20,986 bases of DNA from Deltaproteobacteria bacterium (GCA_016932235.1 JAFGDF010000158.1:1-20986), one strand, 5' to 3'; counted from the stretch's first letter, positions 6,849-16,763 are shown. The notes: generated from the letters alone by a model not told the origin. Made by a program: numbers and translations.

Positions 6849-7409
6849 TTAACTATACTTCCCCACCAGACGATCAAGAATTATTCCTGAGGCGGTCCTT
6901 ACGGAAAGGTGATTATAATCTCCATTGCCTTTCACCGGTGACAGTATAAAATCCGCCTTTTCCAGAATTTCCTGATGAAGACCCCATGCGGTTCCAAATA
7001 AAAGAAAAACAACCTTCCCGCTCTTTAGAAACTCTCTGGCGCCTGAATAGTTAACTGTTTTCTCCGGTTGGCCTGAAGCGTCCGTGGCAATCAATAACGC
7101 TTCCTCACCCTCGTTTTCCCGAATGATCCTTTCCGATTCTTCCAGTGAAGGAACTACCTTTACCAGCTCCATAGCCTCTTTTCTATCTCTGTTATAAACT
7201 GCACCATACCCTTTGATCCAGTGCCTTATAATCCGCCCGGCGAATTCCCGCTGATCCTCCAGCGGCGTGACGACAAAAAATCTTTTTACCCCGTAAGTCC
7301 TGCCCAGCCTTGACATATCGTGAAGATCAAGGTTGGTTATCGCCGAGGTGATAATTTCATGATTCCTGTTATATACCGGGTAATGAAGAAGTCCAATGTA
7401 AAGCCTCAC
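6849..7409 (-). CDS. SPOUT-type RNA methyltransferase (PF09936-like)
   Basis: The 186-residue protein begins LYIGLLHYPVYNRNHEIITS and continues AITNLDLHDMSRLGRTYGVK. It has a second block with VVFLLFGTAWGLHQEILEKA and ends PVKGNGDYNHLSVRTASGII. This pattern is the SAM-dependent RNA methyltransferase family found between trmD and rplS in Deltaproteobacteria, with a knotted SPOUT-like C-terminus. Its exact RNA target is not known to me; a tRNA or rRNA substrate is inferred from the fold and neighbours. The start is GTG 7409, with AGGAG inside the end of trmD, and the gap to trmD is 5 bases, so translation is probably coupled. Confidence 0.85.
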   Translation of the reverse strand: MRLYIGLLHYPVYNRNHEIITSAITNLDLHDMSRLGRTYGVKRFFVVTPLEDQREFAGRIIRHWIKGYGAVYNRDRKEAMELVKVVPSLEESERIIRENEGEEALLIATDASGQPEKTVNYSGAREFLKSGKVVFLLFGTAWGLHQEILEKADFILSPVKGNGDYNHLSVRTASGIILDRLVGKYS

Positions 7410-7414
7410 TGAAT

Positions 7415-8143
7415 CTACTTCTCCTTAATCTTCCTCAATATCTCCTTGTCTTCCTCTCCAAGCCTCGCTTCTTTCAGGAGATCCGGCCGTCTCTCATAGG
7501 TCCTTCTCAAGGATTCAGTCCGCCTCCATATCCTTATTTTTTCATGATCTCCGGACAGGAGAACTTCAGGAACCTCTTTTCCCTCAAAGCTTCTTGGTCT
7601 GGTATAATGCGGATACTCAAGCAGCCCGTCTTCAAAAGAATCTTCAATACTGGATCTTTCACCACCAAGGACACCAGGGATCAAGCGGCTCACGGCATCA
7701 AGCACGACAAGCGCTGCCGGTTCACCTCCTGACAGGACATAATCACCTATGGAAAGCTCCAGATCACAATAACCATCTCTTATCCTATCATCCAGACCTT
7801 CGTACCTGCCGCAAACAAGAACCAGCTGATCCAGCCCGGCTAACTCACGTGCCATGGACTGATTAAAGGTGCGTCCTTGCGGTGTAAGCAGGATAACCTG
7901 AGATCTGCCTTTTACCCTTTCTATTGATTTTATTGCCATGAACACAGGCCATGCTTTCATCACCATACCGTTACCTCCTCCATACGGCCGGTCATCGGTA
8001 ATTTTATGCCTGCCCACGGCAAAGGAACGGATGTTCGTAAGTCTGATATCCAGCACCCCCTTTTGCGCGGCCCTTCCGAGCACACCTTCTTTTAAAAAGG
8101 CCGGAAACATTTCGGGAAATAACGTAAGTATATCAAACCTCAT
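7415..8143 (-). CDS. trmD: tRNA (guanine-N1-)-methyltransferase TrmD
   Basis: TrmD makes m1G37 in tRNAs, which prevents frameshifting. The 242 residues include MRFDILTLFPEMFPAFLKEG at the start, the KITDDRPYGGGNGMVMK substrate loop, and the trefoil-knot SAM-binding region VLVCGRYEGLDDRI, then LSIGDYVLSGGE. The C-terminal tRNA-binding domain has LLEYPHYTRPRSFEGKEVPE and ends with HEKIRIWRR. The ATG lies inside the end of rimM (11-base overlap), so the two are coupled. Confidence 0.97.
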   Translation of the reverse strand: MRFDILTLFPEMFPAFLKEGVLGRAAQKGVLDIRLTNIRSFAVGRHKITDDRPYGGGNGMVMKAWPVFMAIKSIERVKGRSQVILLTPQGRTFNQSMARELAGLDQLVLVCGRYEGLDDRIRDGYCDLELSIGDYVLSGGEPAALVVLDAVSRLIPGVLGGERSSIEDSFEDGLLEYPHYTRPRSFEGKEVPEVLLSGDHEKIRIWRRTESLRRTYERRPDLLKEARLGEEDKEILRKIKEK

Positions 8144-8672
8144 TTAGATCAAGCAGATCCTCCATAACATCTATCATTATCTTTCCGCTTTCAAGATCGA
8201 TCTTTTTAATCACATCATGCAGAGCGGGAATCAAAATCTCCTTTTTCCCCTCCTTTACGACATATATATCATTGCTCCCGGTGTTTAATATATCACTCAA
8301 CACACCGATATAACGACCATTTTCAAGATATGCCTTGAGGCCGATCAGTTCGAACCAGAAATATTCCTCCTCGTCTTCACGAATCACGCCGTCTTTGCGC
8401 ACAAATATTTCCGCTCCGCGAAATCTTTCCACATCCTCCAGTGAATTTAATCCCTCCAGCCCAATTAAAAAGACATTATTACCATGCTTCTTTATGGAAA
8501 CAACCCTGTGCTCTTGGAATTCTTCGGGATCTATTTTCAGGAAGACGTTGCCGGCTCTTAAAAAAGTATCTCCAGACTGGGCGTAGGAATATATTCTCAA
8601 AAGGCCTCCCAGCCCATGAGGTCGGATCACTTTCCCCACGAGAAGCAGGTTTTCAGGAGAAACCCGGCTCAA
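8133..8672 (-). CDS. rimM: 16S rRNA processing protein RimM
   Basis: RimM binds ribosomal protein S19 and assists late 30S assembly. The N-terminal domain shows LLLVGKVIRPHGLGGLLRIY. The C-terminal PRC-barrel part contains EYFWFELIGLKAY and IGVLSDILNTGSNDIYVVK, then LIPALHDVIKKID. The 179 residues are typical. The start is TTG 8672, three bases after the stop of the KH gene; an in-frame GTG about 11 codons on is a less likely alternative. It overlaps trmD by 11 bases. Confidence 0.95.
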   Translation of the reverse strand: MSRVSPENLLLVGKVIRPHGLGGLLRIYSYAQSGDTFLRAGNVFLKIDPEEFQEHRVVSIKKHGNNVFLIGLEGLNSLEDVERFRGAEIFVRKDGVIREDEEEYFWFELIGLKAYLENGRYIGVLSDILNTGSNDIYVVKEGKKEILIPALHDVIKKIDLESGKIMIDVMEDLLDLNEV

Positions 8673-8674
8673 AA

Positions 8675-8905
8675 CTACTCAATAATCTCTAAAACAGACC
8701 TCTTGTTGAGTTTGGTGGAAGAAGCGCTCAGGATGGTTCTCATGGCCCGCGCTGTACGTCCCTGCTTGCCTATAACCTTCCCCAGATCTTCCTTGGCTAC
8801 CTTTAATTCAATAACAGAGGTCTGTTCTCCTTCGATCTCGGTGACGAACACTTCCTCAGGCTTATCCACCAACGCTTTCGCAATATACGCAATCAAGTCC
8901 TTCAT
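8675..8905 (-). CDS. khpA: KH-domain RNA-binding protein (KhpA/YlqC family)
   Basis: This is a single KH domain of 76 residues: [20 protein letters not shown], then the RNA-binding loop [16 protein letters not shown] with the GxxG motif (GKQG). KhpA-type proteins bind RNA globally and often pair with KhpB. The rpsP-KH-rimM-trmD order is the standard one for the family. ATG 8905 is chosen because GGAGG lies 9 bases upstream; a TTG at 8911 would be only 3 bases from it. Confidence 0.92.
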   Translation of the reverse strand: MKDLIAYIAKALVDKPEEVFVTEIEGEQTSVIELKVAKEDLGKVIGKQGRTARAMRTILSASSTKLNKRSVLEIIE

Positions 8906-8945
8906 GTTCAATAACCTCCATTTTTGAATTCAACACAACATGACT

Positions 8946-9209
8946 TCAGTTTGTCGTCGCTGGGACCTTGAGTAACCCTTCCTTTTTCAGGATAGCCTTA
9001 ACGGATTCAGTTGCGACAGCGCCTCTTTCCAGCCATTGACTGATCTTTTCCCTGTCAAGATTTATATCAGCCGGATCCGTCATCGGGTTGTATGATCCCA
9101 AAATCTCTAAAAATTTACCATCACGAGGTGCTTCAGAATCAGCAACAACTAGGCGATAAAACGGTTTCTTTTTTGTACCTTTCCTGGTCAATCTTAATCT
9201 TACGGCCAT
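8946..9209 (-). CDS. rpsP: Small ribosomal subunit protein bS16
   Basis: An early 30S-assembly protein of 87 residues with the family signature MAVRLRLTRKGTKKKPFYRL followed by VVADSEAPRDGKFLEILGSY. A GGAGGA lies about 14 bases before the ATG, a longer spacer than usual, with only AT-rich sequence between. It is separated from ffh by about 285 bases of repeat-bearing spacer. Confidence 0.96.
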   Translation of the reverse strand: MAVRLRLTRKGTKKKPFYRLVVADSEAPRDGKFLEILGSYNPMTDPADINLDREKISQWLERGAVATESVKAILKKEGLLKVPATTN

Positions 9210-9299
9210 TTATATTAATTAATTCCTCCTTTTTTATGCCCTTTTTGACACATGAAAGCCTGATGAATGAACAATGAGTCAAAAACGCCTTTTTCTATC

Positions 9300-9410
9300 A
9301 TTCCCGCGGAAGCGAGAATTTAATGATTTTAAGCACTTATGGCATCCAGCCACAGGTTATCCCGTATTTGATACGGAGCGGAAGTGCCGGTTTTTAATGA
9401 CCTCCGGCAC
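9300..9410. repeat. Short inverted repeats in the ffh-rpsP spacer
   Basis: Two small hairpins can be read in this spacer: TTCCCGC-GGA-AGCGAGAA (9301-9318, imperfect), and GTGCCGG (9384-9390) pairing with CCGGCAC (9404-9410). The latter is followed on the minus strand by an A-rich loop rather than a U-run, so it is not a convincing terminator. They look like remnants of dispersed palindromic elements. The rest of 9210-9494 shows no gene. Confidence 0.5.
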
Positions 9411-9494
9411 AGTCGCCAATAGACAATGATTTAAAAAGTCCATCGCAAAATAGTTTCACTGCTCATAGAACGCCGGCAGTCGCATAAATGACTG

Positions 9495-10820
9495 CTAATG
9501 GAATAAAGATGGAAATCCAATATTACCTTTGGTCAGAAAATTTTCCATCATTTTTTTTGTCTGGATGAAATTTTTCAAAAGCCTGTTCACATCCTGTATC
9601 TTTGTACCGCTGCCTTTGGCGATCCTTTTTCGTCTGCTGCCGTTAATAATCTTATAATTTCCTCTCTCTTCCATGGTCATGGAATTAATAATTGCCTCGA
9701 CCTTGACCAGCTCTTTCTCATCCGGCTTCAAACCCTTGAACCTGTTCATGGCCCCGGTGCCGGGTAACATATTCATGATCTGCTCAATGGAGCCAAGCTT
9801 TTTTACCTGTTTAAGCTGACTCCGAAAATCCTCGAGGTCGAAAGTCCTCTTTTTTAGCTTTTTCTCAAGCTTCAGGGCCTCTTTCTGGTCGAACTCATTC
9901 TGGGCCTTTTCTATGAGTGAAAGCATGTCCCCCATTCCCAGAATTCTGGAAGACATCCTTTCCGGGAAAAAGGGTTCCAGCGCGTCTAGCTTTTCTCCCA
10001 CCCCGATAAATTTAATAGGTTTTTCCGTAACCGCCTTGATGGATAATGCCGCGCCTCCTCTGGCGTCACCTTCCATCTTGGTTAAAAACACCCCGGAGAT
10101 ATCCAGAACTTCATTAAAACGTTTGGCGACATTTACTGCATCCTGACCTGTCATGGCGTCGGCAACAAGAAGAATCTCAGCGGGACGCGTCTTTTCTTTA
10201 ATCCTTGCCAGTTCAGCCATGAGAGTGTCATCGATATGAAGCCTGCCGGCAGTATCGATGACAATCACGTCCGCACCCACTCTCCCGGCCAATGATAAGG
10301 CGTTAATGCATATATCTTCAGGTTTCTGGCCCGCTTCAGGTTCGTAAACCGGCAACCCAAGCTGTTCACCAAGCTTCTTAAGCTGCTCTATCGCGGCCGG
10401 CCTGTAAATATCCGCCGGGACAAGATACGGATTTCTGCCCTGTTTTCGAACATAAAGCGACAGTTTCGCCGCGCTTGTTGTCTTGCCGGAACCCTGAAGT
10501 CCTACAAGCATAATAACAAAAGGGCTTCTTCCTATTAACTGCAGCTCCTGTCTGGCACCCCCCATGAGCTTGGTAAGCTCATGATCAACAATCTTTATTA
10601 CCTGCTGACCTGGTGTGAGGCTTTCGAGAACCTCCTGGCCTAAGGCGCGTTGCCGGATATTTTCTATAAGCCGTTTGACGACTTTATAATTTACATCCGC
10701 TTCAAGTAACGCTAGTCGTACTTCTTTGAGGGCATCCTGTATATTATTTTCCGTTAATCTTCCATGCCCTCGTAATTTTTTGAATGTTTTATCTAACTTA
10801 TCTGTAAGGCTCTCAAACAT
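9495..10820 (-). CDS. ffh: Signal recognition particle protein Ffh
   Basis: Ffh is the SRP54 GTPase that, with 4.5S RNA, delivers nascent membrane proteins to FtsY at the inner membrane. The 441 residues show the N domain (MFESLTDKLDKTFKKLRGHG and ALLEADVNYKVVK), and the G domain with GLQGSGKTT (107-115), a DIYRPAAIEQL block, DTAGRL and TKMEGDARGG. The methionine-rich M domain includes the MNMLPG loop and GSRRKRIAKGSGTKIQDVNR. It is the first gene of the long minus-strand cluster, read from a promoter at 10855-10884. The ribosome-binding site is weak (GGGG next to the ATG). Confidence 0.97.
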   Translation of the reverse strand: MFESLTDKLDKTFKKLRGHGRLTENNIQDALKEVRLALLEADVNYKVVKRLIENIRQRALGQEVLESLTPGQQVIKIVDHELTKLMGGARQELQLIGRSPFVIMLVGLQGSGKTTSAAKLSLYVRKQGRNPYLVPADIYRPAAIEQLKKLGEQLGLPVYEPEAGQKPEDICINALSLAGRVGADVIVIDTAGRLHIDDTLMAELARIKEKTRPAEILLVADAMTGQDAVNVAKRFNEVLDISGVFLTKMEGDARGGAALSIKAVTEKPIKFIGVGEKLDALEPFFPERMSSRILGMGDMLSLIEKAQNEFDQKEALKLEKKLKKRTFDLEDFRSQLKQVKKLGSIEQIMNMLPGTGAMNRFKGLKPDEKELVKVEAIINSMTMEERGNYKIINGSRRKRIAKGSGTKIQDVNRLLKNFIQTKKMMENFLTKGNIGFPSLFH

Positions 10821-10854
10821 GCCCCATAAAACCTGTTCTTAAAAGAAAACAATG

Positions 10855-10884
10855 AATATAATTTTAAAATAAAATAAATGTCAA
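10855..10884 (-). promoter_or_regulatory. Sigma-70-type promoter of the ffh cluster
   Basis: On the minus strand, a perfect TTGACA (10884-10879) and TATATT (10860-10855) are separated by 18 very AT-rich bases. They lie about 34 bases before the ffh ATG. No comparable promoter is evident further down the cluster, so it probably drives ffh through the ribosomal and tRNA-modification genes. Confidence 0.7.
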
Positions 10885-11099
10885 GTTAATTCAGGGAATC
10901 CTTACACTAAAGCCGCTTTTCCCACCCGTCGCCCAGGCCCCTGCACATCAGAGAATCAAAAAGGAGAAAAGGTTATGAGGGCATAGAATGATATGGAAGT
11001 TTATCATACTTCTAATAAACTTTCATTAATAATTTTATTTCGGTTGCAAATTGAACGTATATTTTAATATAAGATATCGATCTAGGAGCGTGTCGGACA

Positions 11100-11876
11100 T
11101 TGTCCGAAAATACACCGGGGAGAGATCGGAAATTGGTCTTTTTATCACCAGATGGAGAGGGCATTATCAGGCCCATGAGAGGAAAGGGAGATCCTGAAAT
11201 AGCCGGTGATGCCGTTATGATAATGATCCCCGCGATCTTGCATTATCTCACCGGCTCCTCGAATAATAAAATAATGCGGAAATATCACCAGACATTTTTT
11301 GAATTATACATAATTCATAATGAAAACGAATCATCATGCAGCCTGGCAGGACCTTTTCTGGGCGCCCCTCAAGCTGTTATGGGCATGGAAAAATTGATCG
11401 CACTTGGAGCTGAAAGGGTGTGGGTAATCGGTTATTGCGGTTCTCTTTATTCCGGGCTTAGGATAGGTGACATCCTGATACCTGTGAATGCTGTTTCCGA
11501 AGAAGGAACATCACCGCATTACCCGATAGACGGGAAAAAGGCCGAAACGGATATGGGCCTGAACAAATGTCTGGAAAAATTCTTGCATGAAAAATCCCTT
11601 CCCTATAGATATGGCAGGGTATGGACCACTGATGCGCCGTACCGGGAAACGGCTGAAAAGATCAAGGCATACGGGGATGCAGGGATCATGGGTGTCGAGA
11701 TGGAGCTTTCAGCCCTGATCACGGTAGCCGCGTATCGCAAGGTCAGGTTATCGGCTCTCCTTCTGGTCTCAGACGAACTCTTTGATCTTAAATGGCGGCC
11801 GGGGTTTTCAAGTCCCCTATTAAATGAAAGATCCAGACAGGCAGGAGAATTAATGCTTGATCTGATTGCCAGTTAA
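11100..11876 (+). CDS. Nucleoside phosphorylase family protein (PNP/UDP type)
   Basis: Members cleave the glycosidic bond of purine or pyrimidine nucleosides with phosphate (or water, in nucleosidase relatives). The protein shows the family core: AGPFLGAPQAVMGMEKLIAL, then WVIGYCGSLYSGLRIGDILI, SEEGTSPHYP, and the substrate block GVEMELSALITVAAY followed by LLLVSDEL. The exact nucleoside cannot be read from sequence. The length (258) is normal. The start is uncertain because no early ATG fits. TTG 11100 has AGGAG 11 bases upstream, but it lies in a degenerate palindromic repeat. TTG 11133, after GGGAG, is the alternative. Upstream, TTGCAA (11044) and a TATAAG-like box could be a promoter. It stands alone between ffh (divergent) and ligA. 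Confidence 0.87.
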   Translation: MSENTPGRDRKLVFLSPDGEGIIRPMRGKGDPEIAGDAVMIMIPAILHYLTGSSNNKIMRKYHQTFFELYIIHNENESSCSLAGPFLGAPQAVMGMEKLIALGAERVWVIGYCGSLYSGLRIGDILIPVNAVSEEGTSPHYPIDGKKAETDMGLNKCLEKFLHEKSLPYRYGRVWTTDAPYRETAEKIKAYGDAGIMGVEMELSALITVAAYRKVRLSALLLVSDELFDLKWRPGFSSPLLNERSRQAGELMLDLIAS

Positions 11877-11885
11877 AAGATCTTT

Positions 11886-14066
<2,181 letters not shown>

Positions 14067-14102
14067 GGCGGAGTGTTCAAAATTTATTTATATCAAGATG
14101 TT

Positions 14103-14174
14103 GTCATCCTGCGACTCGATAACTCGTCATCCTGCGACTCGATAACTCGTCATCCTGCGACTCGATCGCAGGAT
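14103..14174. repeat. 23-bp tandem repeat, 2.8 copies, ending in a palindrome
   Basis: The unit GTCATCCTGCGACTCGATAA plus CTC occurs at 14103-14125 and 14126-14148, and its first 18 bases again at 14149-14166. The last copy runs into a palindrome, TCCTGCGA (14152-14159) pairing with TCGCAGGA (around 14165-14172). Copies are identical where compared, so the expansion looks recent. It lies just after ligA. The rest of 14067-14349 has no gene apart from the repeat at 14309. Confidence 0.85.
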
Positions 14175-14308
14175 CCAGGATATTTAAAATAAACCCATGG
14201 ATTATGAGGTCCCTGGCCCAGACCGTAATAAACGGAAGTTTGATTCATAGAATGAGCGAAGGCTTAACACTCAAGGGATACATAACGCTTTTAGAAATAA
14301 CTGCCAAG

Positions 14309-14329
14309 CTGTCGGGCAAAATCCGACAG
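14309..14329. repeat. 21-bp dispersed palindrome, copy 2
   Basis: The arms CTGTCGG (14309-14315) and CCGACAG (14323-14329) make a perfect 7-bp stem around GCAAAAT, followed by TCTCCT. It matches the 5415-5435 copy in arms, loop and flank. It ends about 20 bases before the acylphosphatase start. Confidence 0.75.
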
Positions 14330-14349
14330 TCTCCTGAAAGGAAAAAATC

Positions 14350-14628
14350 ATGATTGATATCAGGGTCAGGCTGATTATTGAAGGCAGGGTTCAGGGAGTA
14401 TGGTTCAGGGATTCCACCCGCACGGAGGCCCGAAGGCTTGGAGTCAGGGGCTGGGTGAAAAATCTGCCGGATGGAAATGTGGAGGCATTAGCCGAGGGGC
14501 CTGAAGATAAAGTGGAAGAGTTCATCCGGTATTGCCGTCAGGGGCCTCCCCACGCAAGGGTCACCCATGTTGATGAGATCCGTGAAGAATGGACCGGAGA
14601 ATTTGTATCCTTTAATATTGTATTTTGA
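14350..14628 (+). CDS. acyP: Acylphosphatase
   Basis: This small enzyme hydrolyses carboxyl-phosphate bonds such as acetyl phosphate. The 92 residues are the usual length. The phosphate-binding loop IEGRVQGVWFRDST with its catalytic Arg, and the GWVKNLPDGNVEALAEG block with the catalytic Asn, are both present, as are the later GPPHARVTHVD and FVSFNIVF strands. GAAAGGA lies 8 bases before the ATG. It appears to be a single-gene unit. Confidence 0.95.
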   Translation: MIDIRVRLIIEGRVQGVWFRDSTRTEARRLGVRGWVKNLPDGNVEALAEGPEDKVEEFIRYCRQGPPHARVTHVDEIREEWTGEFVSFNIVF

Positions 14629-15049
14629 ACCGGAAATTGGTAAATAAATAAACTTGGTTCGTTTGGCTCACAATTGGAATAATGGAATAATGCGATGATG
14701 GAATGTCGGGTCACTAAGTACATCCCGGCATAAATATGGTGACTCTCAGTGAGTTCTGCGAAATCCCTCCCGGCCTCCCTTTATAAAAGGGAGGAGAACC
14801 ATATTCCTCCCCCTTTGAAAAGGGGGAAATGAATGACATGCCCCCTGTGTCAAGTGTGTGCTAAGATCAGCTTTTCACAAAGAGGGGTCGGGGCCTGCCC
14901 GCCAGTGCCCGAATAGCTTTTAAATAAGCAATGTTTGCAGCAGCCAGATATCGCAATCCTGGTAAATGTTTTCAAGTCTCTGGCAGGCGGGGAGATTTTC
15001 CGATCATGTTATATCTATGCGCGTATTAACTTTTTGAAAGGATCCTCAG
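14629..15049. other. Non-coding spacer with palindromic repeats
   Basis: No gene is recognisable here. The spacer holds a 41-bp hairpin repeat at 14761-14801 and a second hairpin at about 14806-14826 (CCCCCTTT-GAAA-AGGGGG). The latter has the same type as the array at 18771-18920. The 14930-15049 part is ordinary AT-rich leader for the lipoprotein gene, with AAAGGA 8 bases before its ATG. Confidence 0.7.
14761..14801 (+). repeat. 41-bp hairpin repeat, left copy (inverted relative to 16029)
   Basis: The element starts AAATCCCTCCCGGCCTCCCT and ends with AAAAGGGAGGAGAACCA. It is a hairpin in itself (CCTCCCTTT / AAAGGGAGG) and is almost identical to the reverse complement of 16029-16069. The two copies differ only in the loop. 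Confidence 0.8.
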
Positions 15050-15994
15050 ATGAGAAGATTTTTTTCAATGAAATTTTTATTACCTTTACTGCTGTTCTCC
15101 ATGATCAACACTCCAGGATGCGGGACCGTAAAATCGGCCTACAAAGCAGGCACGGATAGTGTGGCCTCCTTAACAAAAAAGGTTATGCCCGGGAAAAAGG
15201 CGATCCTGAAAAAAAGAACACTGGTCTTCCCGATTATGAATCAATCCATAGTAAGCGATAAAAAGATCGCTGAAATGACTGAAACCCTGGTCCAGATACT
15301 GAGCAAAAATGACCATCTTTTTGTCATAAAATCGGAAGAGGAGATTCCAACCGAGAGAGATATAAAATCCCCTGAATTCGGGGTGGTTTTAGACCCAAAG
15401 ACCACCCAACACGCTGAAGAGATGGGCGTGGATGTCGTGATTACACTCGTGTTGAACCCCATGGAAGTTTCCATCGTCAGGACAGGCATATGGCCTTTAC
15501 GGAAATTCAAAAGGGAGATCGAGACATCCACGGCCCTTAACGCCCTCAATGTGATCAACGGGACGCTGTACCTCACACACATCGAAACAAGGGAGATCAG
15601 ACTCAAGGAAGAGGTATGGGAAGAAGATATGGATAACTGGGAATTTGATGAAAATATGATTGCTGGTGAACTGAATGATATGCTTGAAGATCATGCTGAA
15701 GCCCTGCTGAACATTCTGGATGTTAATCCCTGGAGCGGCAAGATTATCGGATCGGATGATAATGGAATCTGCCGGATAAATGGCGGGCGGGACATCGGCA
15801 TTGCCGTTGATAATGTTTTTGAGGTATTTGACAAGGGTGAACCCATCAGATCCGCAAGCGGAAGAGAGTATTTCCTCAGAGGGAATAAAGTCGGGGAATT
15901 GATTATCCGTGAAGTCCTTCAGGACCAGGCAACAGCCGCTCCCGTTGATGATGGCCGGTTCGAGGTGGGGCAGATAGTAAGGCTTAAAAAATAA
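15050..15994 (+). CDS. Putative exported lipoprotein, CsgG/FlgT-like
   Basis: The 314-residue protein has a basic start (MRRFFSMKF), a hydrophobic stretch (LLPLLLFSMI) and a possible but non-ideal lipobox ending in TPGC at residue 24. Export with lipid anchoring is therefore likely, not certain. Residues about 55-95 (TLVFPIMNQSIVSDKKIAEM and following) resemble the strand-helix start of CsgG-type outer-membrane lipoproteins. The C-terminus (GRDIGIAVDNVFEVFDKGEP, then VGELIIREVLQDQA and FEVGQIVRLKK) resembles the small barrel at the end of FlgT-like proteins. I do not recognise a specific function. AAAGGA precedes the ATG at 15050. The gene stands alone and lies between inverted copies of a 41-bp repeat. 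Confidence 0.6.
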   Translation: MRRFFSMKFLLPLLLFSMINTPGCGTVKSAYKAGTDSVASLTKKVMPGKKAILKKRTLVFPIMNQSIVSDKKIAEMTETLVQILSKNDHLFVIKSEEEIPTERDIKSPEFGVVLDPKTTQHAEEMGVDVVITLVLNPMEVSIVRTGIWPLRKFKREIETSTALNALNVINGTLYLTHIETREIRLKEEVWEEDMDNWEFDENMIAGELNDMLEDHAEALLNILDVNPWSGKIIGSDDNGICRINGGRDIGIAVDNVFEVFDKGEPIRSASGREYFLRGNKVGELIIREVLQDQATAAPVDDGRFEVGQIVRLKK

Positions 15995-16028
15995 AAGAGG
16001 GGCTTTTCCTCCTCTTATCAATGAGAAA

Positions 16029-16069
16029 TGGTTCTCCTCCCTTTGTAAAGGGAGGCCGGGAGGGATTTA
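16029..16069 (-). repeat. 41-bp hairpin repeat, right copy
   Basis: The sequence begins TGGTTCTCCTCCCTTTGTAA and ends GGCCGGGAGGGATTTA. It is the inverted partner of 14761-14801. It follows the lipoprotein stop by 35 bases and could also serve as a hairpin at the end of that transcript, although no U-run follows. Confidence 0.8.
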
Positions 16070-16073
16070 GGTT

Positions 16074-16152
16074 GGAGGGCCACGCTCGGCCGAAAACGGC
16101 GGACGCGACCTGCCTGCGTGCGGGCACGCACAGGCAGGCAAAACGCGTCCTG
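16074..16152 (+). repeat. REP-like element A next to RAYT
   Basis: The element starts GGAGGGCCACGCT, contains GCGGACGCGA, and ends AAAACGCGTCCTGG, so GGACGCG pairs with CGCGTCC. A nested palindrome (CCTGCCTG ... CAGGCAGG) fills the middle. It shares both ends with elements B and C but has a shorter first module. Confidence 0.75.
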
Positions 16153-16180
16153 GAATATTCTTGAGGAAAATCCAAAAATT

Positions 16181-16244
16181 ATCGGGTGGAGGGCCACGCT
16201 CCGTCGTGGCCGAGTATCGCGGACGCGATAAAACGCGTCCCTCC
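16181..16244 (+). repeat. REP-like element B upstream of RAYT
   Basis: The element starts ATCGGGTGGAGGGCCACGCT, then has CGTCGTGGCCGAGTATCGCG and ends ACGCGTCCCTCC. CCACG pairs with CGTGG, and GGACGCG pairs with CGCGTCC, within outer GGAGGG/CCCTCC arms. A GGAG lies at the 5' foot of the hairpin, as in REPs used by RAYTs. The first 51 bases match element C. It lies 27 bases before the RAYT start. Confidence 0.85.
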
Positions 16245-16271
16245 AATCAAAGATAGTTACAGGAAATGGTA

Positions 16272-16748
16272 ATGAAGACCCTTCCGGAAAGAAAAACACC
16301 GGTTCATATGCCGATTATGGACTATATTGATCGATCTGTGATTGTCTTTCTCACTTTGTGCACCGAAAAACGGAAATCCATCCTGGCACATTCTGATGTG
16401 CATACCCTTCTTCTCAATGCCTGGGAACGCGCCGATGCATGGAAAGTTGGCCATTATATAATCATGCCGGATCACATCCACCTTTTTTGTTCGCCCAGCC
16501 GCACGGACTCCCCCGAGATAAAGCGATGGATCCAGTATTGGAAAACGATTTCGTCAAAAAGATGGCCTAGGCCTTATGAACAACCTGTATGGCAGAAGTC
16601 CTTCTGGGATACCCGGCTTCGCCTTGGTGAGAGCTATTCCTCCAAATGGGAATATATCCGGGAAAATCCTATCAGAGCCGGTTTATGCGCATTACCAGAG
16701 GATTGGCCATTTCAGGGTGAGATGGAAGTCCTGCCGTGGTATGATTGA
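16272..16748 (+). CDS. REP-associated tyrosine transposase (RAYT, Y1/HUH family)
   Basis: RAYTs are single-copy relatives of IS200/IS605 TnpA that bind and cut REP hairpins. Residues about 24-75 hold the HUH core with YIIMPDHIHLF (the H-I-H metal-binding pair). The catalytic tyrosine lies in SSKWEYIRENPIRAGL near residue 128. Both motifs are intact and the 158-residue length is normal, so the gene is likely functional. Its C-terminus (LPEDWPFQGEMEVLPWYD) is also family-like. ATG 16272 is preferred over ATG 16266 because AGGA at 16261 is then at proper spacing. It is flanked by direct copies of a matching palindromic repeat, the usual REPtron arrangement. Confidence 0.92.
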   Translation: MKTLPERKTPVHMPIMDYIDRSVIVFLTLCTEKRKSILAHSDVHTLLLNAWERADAWKVGHYIIMPDHIHLFCSPSRTDSPEIKRWIQYWKTISSKRWPRPYEQPVWQKSFWDTRLRLGESYSSKWEYIRENPIRAGLCALPEDWPFQGEMEVLPWYD

Positions 16749-16763
16749 GATCTGAGGGGCACA

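Noticed and set aside
9384..9410. Terminator between ffh and rpsP
   Set aside because: The 7-bp stem has no U-run on the minus strand, and the gene order suggests read-through from ffh.
15497..16021. 174-codon minus-strand frame opposite the lipoprotein gene
   Set aside because: The plus-strand frame has a ribosome-binding site and an export signal; the opposite frame has no protein-like features and starts within repeat sequence.
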